A stretch of 5,466 nt of DNA from Thaumarchaeota archaeon S13. Lineage in GTDB: Archaea > Thermoproteota > Nitrososphaeria > Nitrososphaerales > Nitrosopumilaceae. This document shows, piece by piece, positions 1 to 5,466 of this stretch (the first letter of the stretch is position 1; each line of letters begins with the position of its first letter). Under the pieces are notes generated by a model. That model was not told where the DNA came from, searched no databases, and was given only the letters and a program-made list of their open reading frames with translations. Location of the stretch: NCBI GenBank assembly GCA_003724275.1, contig RHFA01000127.1, positions 1 to 5,466 on the forward strand. The letters run 5' to 3'. Both the position numbers and the translations under genes were made by a program.

Positions 1-2
1 TC

Positions 3-854
3 AACTTTGTCGCAACTCGGTTTCTAAAGTACTATTGGGACATGGAGTACAGCTTTAAGTTTAGGCAGTCCAGCGACTGGCAGGACGCAAACATTCGAAA
101 GATAATACGGCGCATGGGCGAGAGGCGCGACAAAAAGCCCCCCACGCGAGAGCAGATAGCAAGTGACGAGAACGCCGAGCTGCGAAAGGAGGTCATAAGG
201 AGGAGCATAAAGCCCGAGGTCATGGTCCACATAAAGACAAAGATGCCAAACCTCTTTCAAAAGGAAGGCCGCTCCATGTCCATAACGCTTGACCGCAACA
301 TACTGGGATTTCTGGGCAGGCACCACGACACCGTGCTGAGCATCATAAACCACAAGCTCGTCACAGAGCTCGAAAAGTACAACAGGATGACTCCGCGCAT
401 AGCCACAAAGGTCAGCTTTGAAAACGCTGTTCGCCCGCCAATCCCAAAGGACGAAAAGGACCTCGTGCTCTGGAGCCAGGGCGATGACCGCTGCTTTTAC
501 TGCGGGAGGCTGCGCAACGAGACCCACTTTGACCACGTAATCCCGTACAACTATGTCTTTTCCAACGACGTCTATAACATAGTGGCCTCGTGCCAAGAGT
601 GCAACTGCGCCAAGCACGACAGGCTCCCGGCCGACGACCTCTTTGGAGGCGTCGTTGACCGAAACGGCAGGCTAAAGTCAATGGTCGAGGGGGACATGCC
701 AGGGGACTCTAGCCTGGCCCAGGACGCCGGGCTCCTGGAGGCCCTGAGCGCAATGTCCGGGTATGCCGAGGACCAGTACAGGATACTCTATGAGAGCTGC
801 GAGGCCACATACAGCAGGGGAGAAAAGTTCAGGCCAGACCTGGCCGCGGGCTGA
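3..854 (+). CDS. HNH endonuclease-domain protein (5' end possibly outside window)
   Basis: Predicted metal-dependent DNA nuclease of the HNH fold. Numbering from the first in-window ATG (position 42; 270 residues), the core lies at about 151-192. It has a CxxC pair (C151, C154), the FDHVIP motif with D164-H165 (H165 the likely general base), N179, then C184-x2-C187-N188 and K191-H192. The four cysteines probably bind a structural zinc, and H165/N179/N188 fit the His-Asn-Asn form of the motif. Residues 1-140 are basic and helical and resemble no domain I can name; residues 205-270 look like an acidic tail. The start is uncertain. The same frame is open back to position 3, and those 13 codons read as plausible protein (NFVATRFLKYYWD), while the ATG at 42 lacks a clear ribosome site. 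The protein may therefore begin further left. It lies upstream of a dnd operon on the same strand but is separated by a hairpin, so it is probably a separate transcript. A role in restriction of unmodified DNA is inference; a homing or stand-alone HNH nuclease is the alternative. Confidence 0.8.
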   Translation, partial: NFVATRFLKYYWDMEYSFKFRQSSDWQDANIRKIIRRMGERRDKKPPTREQIASDENAELRKEVIRRSIKPEVMVHIKTKMPNLFQKEGRSMSITLDRNILGFLGRHHDTVLSIINHKLVTELEKYNRMTPRIATKVSFENAVRPPIPKDEKDLVLWSQGDDRCFYCGRLRNETHFDHVIPYNYVFSNDVYNIVASCQECNCAKHDRLPADDLFGGVVDRNGRLKSMVEGDMPGDSSLAQDAGLLEALSAMSGYAEDQYRILYESCEATYSRGEKFRPDLAAG

Positions 855-879
855 ACGCCGCGATCCCCCTGCCCCCGAT

Positions 880-912
880 CGCAGGCGCGGCGGCGGGGAG
901 GCCGCGCCTGCG
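880..912 (+). terminator. Perfect 12-bp hairpin followed by TTTT, after the HNH gene
   Basis: Arms 880-891 (CGCAGGCGCGGC) and 901-912 (GCCGCGCCTGCG) are exact reverse complements around a 9-base loop. CCC and then TTTT (916-919) follow. The hairpin starts 25 bases after the HNH stop codon. The form is that of an intrinsic terminator. In archaea T-runs matter more than hairpins and this T-run is short, so termination here is inferred. It could instead stabilise the 3' end of the mRNA. Confidence 0.5.
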
Positions 913-923
913 CCCTTTTAAGC

Positions 924-961
924 GGGGCCGCGATCCATGTAAATAGGCCCGGATCTGCCCC
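924..961. promoter_or_regulatory. Imperfect inverted repeat around a TATA-like element; possible operator
   Basis: GGGGC (924-928) plus GATCC (932-936) on the left is mirrored by GGATC (951-955) plus GCCCC (957-961) on the right. The inner gaps are unequal (3 versus 1 base) and the spacer is 14 bases. The spacer contains the TATA-like element, so a protein bound here would block transcription of dndB. Autoregulation by DndB is known in bacteria, which makes this a candidate operator. Short GC-rich repeats of this kind also arise by chance. Confidence 0.25.
939..945 (+). promoter_or_regulatory. TATA-box-like element of the dnd operon
   Basis: GTAAATA is one of the few AT-rich stretches in a very GC-rich intergenic region. 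Its centre is about 30 bases before the ATG at 972, the spacing expected for an archaeal TATA box driving a leaderless or nearly leaderless mRNA. No ribosome site precedes that ATG, which agrees with leaderless initiation. No convincing BRE lies just upstream. A second weak candidate is CTTTTAAG at 915-922. Confidence 0.3.
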
Positions 962-971
962 CTAGGCCAAC

Positions 972-1105
972 ATGGCCGCAAAATATACTTCCAGCGCCAA
1001 GACCGCCGAGGGGGGGGGCATGCGATCTCTGAGGCAAACGTCCACTCGTTTGAGGCCATACGCGGCACACAGGGCAAGCGGACGTTCTACCTAGCCGTCT
1101 GCACA
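972..1105 (+). other. dndB: Out-of-frame N-terminal coding segment of dndB
   Basis: The 28 codons before the ATG at 1106, in the dndB frame (1022-1105), encode a DndB-like N-terminus including FEAIRGTQGKRTFYLAVCT. This matches my recollection of the family start (FxAIRGxQ...YYxAxC). The frame has no ATG, GTG or TTG in this stretch. The only good start is the ATG at 972, which is in another frame until the run of nine G at 1010-1018. One extra G would join MAAKYTSSAKTAEGGG to HAISEANVHSFEAIRG and give a DndB of 361 residues, close to the usual family size. As sequenced, translation from 972 stops at 1092-1094 after 40 codons. Confidence 0.7.
1010..1018 (+). repeat. G9 homopolymer tract at the dndB frame break
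   Basis: Nine consecutive G lie 38 bases after the likely dndB start at 972, exactly where the reading frame of the conserved N-terminus changes. Adding one G (or removing two) restores the full-length frame. A run of this length is prone both to sequencing error and to polymerase slippage. It is therefore either an artefact, a fixed mutation, or a phase-variable switch. Confidence 0.85.
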
Positions 1106-2056
1106 ATGAAGGCGGCCGCAAAGATATTCACCTTTGTCGACGCGAGCATCCCTGCCGACGCAAGGGCGCAGCGCACGCTCCGCAAGAGCCGCATACCGCG
1201 CATTCGCGACTATATCATCGGCAACCCCGACGACTATATCTTTTCGTCAATTACGGTGTCCGTCGACGGCAAGATCTCGTTCAGGGCCGTCTCCGAGGAC
1301 ATGCCCAACATGGGCATGGCCTCGTTCCCGCAGGACGCCTCGGTCCTCATCAACGACGGCCAGCACAGGGTCGCGGCGATAAAGGACACGCTGGAGCAAA
1401 TGTCAGACTTTGCGCACGACAAGATATCCGTGGTGTTCTTTGAGGATGTTGGGCTGAAAACGAGCCAGCAAATGTTCTCCGACCTAAACAAGAACGCCGT
1501 AAAGCCCACAAAGTCACTAAACATACTGTACGACCGGCGCAACAAGTTTTCAAAGTTTGTCGTAGACCTGACAGGGCAGGTCGAGGTGTTCAAGGGCAGG
1601 ACAGAGATGGAAAAGACCACAATCTCCAACCGCTCGACAAAGTTTTTCACGCTGAATGGCATTGCCGAGGCGACAAAGGCGTTCCTTGGCAAGACATCGA
1701 GGATCAGCGACGAGGAGCGCGGCCTGGCCGCCGAGTTTTGGACAGAGGTGGCAAAAAACATACCAGAGTGGAGGCAGCTCGTAGAGAGGAGGGTGGTGCC
1801 CGTGGCCATCCGCAACGAGTACGTCCACGCCAACGTCAACATGCTAGTCACGCTAGGCATCGTCGGCCGCAAGCTCGTCGAAGAGTACCCCACGGCATGG
1901 AGGCGCATGCTAGGCGGTCTCGGCAGGATAGACTGGCAGCGCTCAAACCCCGACTGGGAGGGCAAGGTCGTCATCAACGGCAAGATGATAAAGCACAAGG
2001 AGGGCATCAGCAGGGCCGTCGAGCTCATACTCGGCCACTGCATGGGGGGGACATAG
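1106..2056 (+). CDS. dndB: DndB, DGQHR-family regulator of DNA phosphorothioation (N-terminus split off by a frameshift)
   Basis: DndB controls the dnd genes; in bacteria it acts as a transcriptional repressor and tunes the level of modification. Numbered from the ATG at 1106 (316 residues), the protein has the family-naming motif D84-G-Q-H-R88 inside VLINDGQHRVAAI. Further on are the family features QMFSDLNKNAVKPTKSLNILYD (about 127-148, shown here in part by its DLNKNAVKPTK core) and a C-terminal stretch with SNPDWEGKVVINGKMIK. The segment RAQRTLRKSRIPRIRDYI near the start, followed by NPDDYIFSSIT, also fits the family. The 1106 start is probably wrong biologically: conserved N-terminal residues lie just upstream in the same frame without a start codon, and no ribosome site precedes 1106. 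The intact gene would run from 972 with one more G in the G9 tract. A run of seven G (2044-2050) lies near the stop. The stop is 4 bases before dndC. Confidence 0.9.
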   Translation: MKAAAKIFTFVDASIPADARAQRTLRKSRIPRIRDYIIGNPDDYIFSSITVSVDGKISFRAVSEDMPNMGMASFPQDASVLINDGQHRVAAIKDTLEQMSDFAHDKISVVFFEDVGLKTSQQMFSDLNKNAVKPTKSLNILYDRRNKFSKFVVDLTGQVEVFKGRTEMEKTTISNRSTKFFTLNGIAEATKAFLGKTSRISDEERGLAAEFWTEVAKNIPEWRQLVERRVVPVAIRNEYVHANVNMLVTLGIVGRKLVEEYPTAWRRMLGGLGRIDWQRSNPDWEGKVVINGKMIKHKEGISRAVELILGHCMGGT

Positions 2057-2060
2057 GGCC

Positions 2061-3221
2061 ATGGCGCAGTCGTTCTTTGAGGGCCGCACGCTTGACGGGC
2101 TGTACCGCGAGATCCAGGAGGTCTACCTGTCTGACTCGCGCCCGTGGATACTCGGGTTTAGCGGCGGCAAGGACTCCACATGCATGATACAGATCGTGTG
2201 GAATGCGCTCTTAAAGTTGCCTCGCGAAAGGCTCGCAAAGCGCGTCTTTGTCATATCGTCAGACACGCTTGTAGAATCTCCAAAGATAGTAGAGACGGTA
2301 ACCGGCACGCTGGACAGCATGGAGTCCGCCGGCAGGCGCGCGGGCCTGCCCATATCGACAAACCTGGTCCGGCCCGTGCTCGCCGAGACGTTCTGGGTCT
2401 GCCTGCTCGGCAAGGGGTACCCCGCGCCGTCGACGACGTTTAGGTGGTGCACGGACCGCCTCAAGATCAGCAGCGCCAACCGCTTTATCGGCGAAAAGGT
2501 CTCCGAGCACGGCGAGGTCGTCATGGTTTTGGGCTCGCGCAGCGACGAGAGCAGCACGAGGGCGCAGGTTCTCAGCATGCACCGGATCGGCAAGACGCCT
2601 CTGTCCAGGCACGACTCGCTGACGGGCGCCTACATCTATCCGCCGCTGCGAGACTTTACGACGCAGGACGTCTGGAACTATCTCCTGCAAAACTCGCAAA
2701 ACCCGTGGGGCGGCAACAACCGCGACCTGCTCGCGCTGTACAGGGACGCCAACGCCGCCGAGTGCCCGCTCGTCGTCGACACGAGCACGCAGTCCTGCGG
2801 CAACAGCCGCTTTGGCTGCTGGACATGCACCGTCGTGGAGCGCGACAGGTCGATGGAGGGCATGATCGACTCGGGCGAGACGTGGATGGAGCCGCTGCTA
2901 GAGCTGCGCGAGGAGCTAAAGCGCACGCAGGATCCAGAGGTCAAAAAGGACGTGCGCGAGCTGCGCCACCGCAACGGCAGCATTATCTTTTGGAAGGGCA
3001 GGGTGGCAATGGGCAACTACAAGCTCGGCTATTGCAGGCCGACGCCGCCGGTGATGATGGCCAGGCTGATCAACGCCGAGTTTGAGGCGCGCGGCGCCGG
3101 GAGCCGGCAGGCCCTCCACTCGCAGATCGCAAAGATACTGCGCGAGGAGTGGCGCGAGGACGACGAGGAGATACTGGGCGACGCGCGCAGGAAAATGGAA
3201 ATGATGGAGGAGGCAAGATGA
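2061..3221 (+). CDS. dndC: DndC, phosphorothioation sulfurtransferase (PAPS reductase-like, Fe-S)
   Basis: 386 residues. DndC belongs to the PAPS reductase/ATP pyrophosphatase superfamily. It is thought to activate the DNA backbone with ATP and to pass on sulfur received from a cysteine desulfurase. The PP-loop SGGKDS is at residues 34-39 within WILGFSGGKDST. A second conserved block, FRWCTDRLKI, carries C130. The stretch CGNSRFGCWTCTVVERD carries C246, C253 and C256, which with C130 are the likely 4Fe-4S ligands; C235 lies just before. The block LGSRSDESSTRA (about 156-167) and the run YIYPPLRDFTTQDVWNYL (about 193-210) are typical of the family. Length agrees with a reduced but complete DndC; some bacterial forms are longer. 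The ATG is 4 bases after dndB and the stop overlaps the dndD start as ATGA, so the genes are co-transcribed and probably translationally coupled. All visible key residues are intact, so I expect it to be active. Confidence 0.95.
   Translation: MAQSFFEGRTLDGLYREIQEVYLSDSRPWILGFSGGKDSTCMIQIVWNALLKLPRERLAKRVFVISSDTLVESPKIVETVTGTLDSMESAGRRAGLPISTNLVRPVLAETFWVCLLGKGYPAPSTTFRWCTDRLKISSANRFIGEKVSEHGEVVMVLGSRSDESSTRAQVLSMHRIGKTPLSRHDSLTGAYIYPPLRDFTTQDVWNYLLQNSQNPWGGNNRDLLALYRDANAAECPLVVDTSTQSCGNSRFGCWTCTVVERDRSMEGMIDSGETWMEPLLELREELKRTQDPEVKKDVRELRHRNGSIIFWKGRVAMGNYKLGYCRPTPPVMMARLINAEFEARGAGSRQALHSQIAKILREEWREDDEEILGDARRKMEMMEEAR
3205..3213 (+). promoter_or_regulatory. Ribosome binding site that sets the dndD start
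   Basis: TGGAGGAGG ends 4 bases before the ATG at 3218 and matches the anti-Shine-Dalgarno CCTCC. It supports 3218 over the in-frame GTG at 3149, which would add 23 residues that are not DndD-like and overlap dndC by 73 bases. Confidence 0.7.
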
Positions 3222-5215
3222 TACTCACGAGGCTGGTCCTGGAGAACTATGGGGCGTACAAGGGGCGCAACGTGCTCGAGCTGGAGACGACGCCGGATCG
3301 CCCCATAGTGCTCATCGGCGGGGTCAATGGGGCGGGCAAGACGACGATACTCGACTCTATACTCCTCGGGATGTACGGGCGGTCGATCTTTGGGAGCGGA
3401 ATGTCGGCGCGCAAGTACCGCGACTATTTGTCCAGGCTCGTCCACCGCAAGAGCCGCCACAGGGCAAGGTCTGCGGCAGTCGAGATAGAGTTCAGGCTGC
3501 ACCATGCGGGTTCTGAGGACACGTACCGCGTAAGGCGCGAGTGGGAGTCCGTCGGCGACGAGCCCGACACGCTGAGCGTGGCCAAGAACGGCAAGGAGCT
3601 CGACGGGCCGGGCCGCGAGTCGTGGCAGCAGTTCATGGACGCCCTGGTGCCCCCCGGAATCGCGCGCGTGTTCTTTTTTGACGGGGAAAAGATAGCGCGT
3701 ATAGCCGAGGACGTGGGCAGGGGAGCCGGCGGCGGCGAGAGGGGCACGTTCAGGGGGGCGATGGACACCATGCTCGGCGTTGACCTTATCCGCCAGCTGC
3801 GCGCCGACCTAAACCTGTACATACTGCGAAACGGCGGCAGGGGCGACGGGTCCACAATGTCCGAGTATGAGCGCGCCCTAGAGGAAAAGCGCGACCACGA
3901 GGGCGCGATCGCCGCGATTCGCGCCGAGATGGGGTCAAAGAGTGAGGCCCTCGAGTCGTCCGCAAAGAGGTGCGCGGGCCTCGAGTCGCGCATACGGGGC
4001 CTCGGCGGCGAGTACGCGAAAAGGCGCGTGGAGCTGGTGACGCAGAGGGCAGAGGGCGCCGAGGCTGCGCGCGCGCTGGAGGCCAGGCTGCGAGAGGCGC
4101 TCTCCGGGCACATGGTCCTCGGCGTGATCGGCGGCCGCCTCGCGCGCGTCGCCGAGCAGGTGAGGGCCGACTCTGAGTCCATGCGCGGCCACGGCGGCGC
4201 CCTCAGGCAGAGGGCGCGCGAGATTGGCAAGGCGATGGAAGGCGACGAGTTTTGGCGGGGGACTAGGGTCGGCGGAGCCTCGAGGGCCGAGCTGGCCTCG
4301 AGGGTGGCCGGGCTGCTCGTCTCCGGCGCCGACGCCAAGCCGGCCTTTGACATCAGCCAGGCCGACGCGGCCATCATACTGGGCCTCGCCGAGAGCGTGC
4401 CCGCCGGGGCAGGCCCGCTGGCCGAGGACGCCTCGAGGTATGTCGCGGCCACGAGGGGCCTGACGGAGGCCGAGTCGAGGATCAGCATGATCCCTCGCGA
4501 TGACGAGATCGGGCCCCTCGTGGCCGAGCTCAACGCGATGCACAGGGAGTCAGGGATCACAGAGGCCGAGATCCGCCACCTCGAGGAGAGGCTTGCGAGC
4601 CGCGAGTCGGGGCTGCGCTCCGCCAAAAAGCGCCTGGGCGCGATCGTTGACGGGATAAAGAGGGCCGACAGGGGGACAATGGGAATAAAGCTCGCGACGG
4701 ACGCCATAGAGACGCTGGAGGACTATGAGTCGAGGATAAAGGCGAAAAAGATGGCGGGCATGGAGCAGCGCATACTAGAGTCCATACGCCACCTGATGCA
4801 CAAGGAGGACTTTGTGACCGGCGTCAGCGTGGACGCGGCCGACTATGGGATCGGGCTTTACGGCAAGGGTGGCGTGGCCATGCCGCTGGACTCGCCGTCA
4901 AAGGGAGAGATGCAGATGATCGCGACGGCCATATTGTGGTCCATGGTAAAGGTCTCCGAAAAGCCCCTGCCCTTTGTGATTGACACGCCGCTGGCCCGCC
5001 TCGACGCGGGCCACAGGGCCAACCTGCTCGAGAGGTTTTACCCGTCGGCCTCACACCAGGTGATCATACTGTCGACTGACACGGAGATACGCGCAGCCGA
5101 GTACGAGAGGCTAGAGCCGCACGTGTCGCGCTCGTACACGATATCGTATGACGCCGGCGCGCAGAGGGCGGAGATACGCGACGGATACCTCATCGTCGCA
5201 AAGGAGGGCGCATAG
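3218..5215 (+). CDS. dndD: DndD, SMC/RecN-like ATPase of the phosphorothioation system
   Basis: 665 residues, the usual DndD size. DndD is an ABC-type ATPase that works with DndC and DndE on DNA, probably opening or remodelling it for sulfur insertion. The N-terminal head begins MILTRLVLENYGAYKGRN and holds Walker A G35-VNGAG-K41-T42. The DndD-typical FFFDGEKI is at 152-159. Two coiled-coil-prone regions (about 215-300 and 420-528, rich in E, R, A and L) flank a middle segment. The C-terminal head has the signature motif SKGEMQ (561-566), Walker B LPFVID ending at D589, D-loop RLDAGHR (594-600) and the switch region LSTDTE (618-623). After the Walker B Asp comes T-P rather than Glu, as I recall for this family. 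No CxxC zinc hook is present between the coils. The start at 3218 is chosen over a GTG at 3149 because of the good ribosome site and the family-like N-terminus. It overlaps dndC by 4 bases. Confidence 0.95.
   Translation: MILTRLVLENYGAYKGRNVLELETTPDRPIVLIGGVNGAGKTTILDSILLGMYGRSIFGSGMSARKYRDYLSRLVHRKSRHRARSAAVEIEFRLHHAGSEDTYRVRREWESVGDEPDTLSVAKNGKELDGPGRESWQQFMDALVPPGIARVFFFDGEKIARIAEDVGRGAGGGERGTFRGAMDTMLGVDLIRQLRADLNLYILRNGGRGDGSTMSEYERALEEKRDHEGAIAAIRAEMGSKSEALESSAKRCAGLESRIRGLGGEYAKRRVELVTQRAEGAEAARALEARLREALSGHMVLGVIGGRLARVAEQVRADSESMRGHGGALRQRAREIGKAMEGDEFWRGTRVGGASRAELASRVAGLLVSGADAKPAFDISQADAAIILGLAESVPAGAGPLAEDASRYVAATRGLTEAESRISMIPRDDEIGPLVAELNAMHRESGITEAEIRHLEERLASRESGLRSAKKRLGAIVDGIKRADRGTMGIKLATDAIETLEDYESRIKAKKMAGMEQRILESIRHLMHKEDFVTGVSVDAADYGIGLYGKGGVAMPLDSPSKGEMQMIATAILWSMVKVSEKPLPFVIDTPLARLDAGHRANLLERFYPSASHQVIILSTDTEIRAAEYERLEPHVSRSYTISYDAGAQRAEIRDGYLIVAKEGA
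5201..5207 (+). promoter_or_regulatory. Ribosome binding site for dndE
   Basis: AAGGAGG lies inside the last codons of dndD, 11 bases before the ATG at 5219. The spacing is somewhat long, but no better site is near. It supports coupled translation of dndD and dndE, and the 5219 start over the internal ATG at 5240. Confidence 0.5.
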
Positions 5216-5218
5216 CAC

Positions 5219-5466
5219 ATGGGCCTGGGCAGGGTGCGCATGAGCACGAGGTCGCAGGTCCTGCTGTCGCAGCTAAAGCACAAGACTGGCCTGCCGGCAA
5301 ACGTCCTGGGCAGGTATGCGATCTGCCTCTCGCTGAGGGACGCCAGCGTGCCAAACCCCGACCTGTACGACGAGGGGGGCACCGAGCTGCCGCCGCACGT
5401 GCTCTTTGGAACGCTAGAGCGCGCGTTTGAGGCGATCATGGTCGACAGGCTGCGCGAGGACGGCCT
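5219..5466 (+). CDS. dndE: DndE, small DNA-binding phosphorothioation protein (3' end cut by window)
   Basis: DndE is a small protein (about 110-130 residues in the family) needed with DndC and DndD for modification. The E. coli form is a tetramer that prefers nicked double-stranded DNA. Only 82 codons are in the window, with no stop before the right edge. The visible part fits the family: RVRMSTRSQ (5-13) for the usual RIRLS start, then LKHKTGLPANVLGRYAICLSL (about 19-39, core KTGLPANVLGR), PNPDLYDEGGTEL (45-57) and an amphipathic helix to RLREDG. The residue before Arg in the PNxLxR block is Gly31, where I recall Cys in bacterial forms. It starts 3 bases after the dndD stop, so it is the fourth gene of the operon. 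A six-G run (5374-5379) encodes part of YDEGG and is in frame. I am confident in the family from motif order, although the C-terminus is not visible. Confidence 0.92.
   Translation, partial: MGLGRVRMSTRSQVLLSQLKHKTGLPANVLGRYAICLSLRDASVPNPDLYDEGGTELPPHVLFGTLERAFEAIMVDRLREDG

Noticed and set aside
1..41. TATA box for the HNH gene in TTTCTAAAGT (21-30).
   Set aside because: Its centre is only about 16 bases before the ATG at 42, too close for archaeal initiation, and the stretch may be coding.
24..617. A 197-codon minus-strand open frame opposite the HNH gene.
   Set aside because: The plus-strand frame has a full HNH zinc and catalytic motif; the minus-strand product is a valine/leucine-rich shadow without motif or ribosome site.
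855..1105. A DndB site of the Salmonella type (TACG-N10-CGTA) before dndB.
   Set aside because: By eye only one TACG occurs (1059-1062) and no CGTA follows at the right distance.
1234..2043. Long minus-strand open frames opposite dndB (1234-2043) and opposite dndD (3424-4707).
   Set aside because: They are rich in Ser, Arg, Pro and Ala with no recognisable motif, and lie opposite genes with clear family motifs; this is typical of antisense frames in GC-rich DNA.
2044..2050. Seven-G run at the dndB 3' end as a second slippage site.
   Set aside because: The reading frame is correct as sequenced and ends in a normal stop; slippage would alter only the last residues.
3149..3217. GTG start at 3149 adding 23 residues to DndD.
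   Set aside because: The added residues are low-complexity products of an overlapping frame inside dndC, and the ATG at 3218 has a good GGAGG site and the family-like N-terminus.
1..5466. tRNA, rRNA, CRISPR array, insertion sequence or attachment site.
   Set aside because: No clover-leaf sequence, regularly spaced repeats, transposase motif or paired terminal repeats were seen; nearly all of the window is accounted for by the dnd and HNH genes.

Overview
The window holds a core DNA phosphorothioation (Dnd) locus, which replaces a non-bridging backbone oxygen of DNA with sulfur. dndB, dndC, dndD and the start of dndE lie head to tail on the plus strand. Upstream, also on the plus strand, is a gene for an HNH-type nuclease. 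The DNA is GC-rich, yet Ile is often ATA and Arg often AGG. Small GGAGG ribosome sites and an AT-rich promoter-like element suggest an archaeon. My best guess is a high-GC thaumarchaeon of the Cenarchaeum type; this is inference from codon style, not a marker gene.

Layout. Positions 3-854: HNH protein, whose frame is still open at the left edge, so its true start may lie outside the window. Positions 855-971: non-coding, with a perfect 12-bp hairpin followed by four T (likely the end of the HNH transcript), then an imperfect inverted repeat around a TATA-like element. Positions 972-1105: sequence encoding the conserved N-terminus of DndB, placed out of frame by a run of nine G. Positions 1106-2056: the rest of dndB. 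Positions 2061-3221: dndC. Positions 3218-5215: dndD, overlapping dndC by 4 bp. Position 5219 to the right edge: dndE, cut off after 82 codons.

How the genes work together. From family knowledge, DndC is an Fe-S, PAPS-reductase-like ATP pyrophosphatase that handles the sulfur. It works with DndD, an SMC/RecN-like ATPase, and DndE, a small DNA-binding protein. DndB (DGQHR family) represses the operon and tunes modification. The sulfur source DndA (a cysteine desulfurase) is not in the window; a housekeeping IscS-like enzyme or a distant dndA could serve. Known Dnd restriction partners (DndFGH, or the archaeal Pbe proteins) are also not seen here. The HNH protein is therefore the only candidate in view for a defence nuclease.

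The two points most worth a second look are the G9 tract that splits dndB, and the HNH gene beside a modification locus without a visible standard restriction module.
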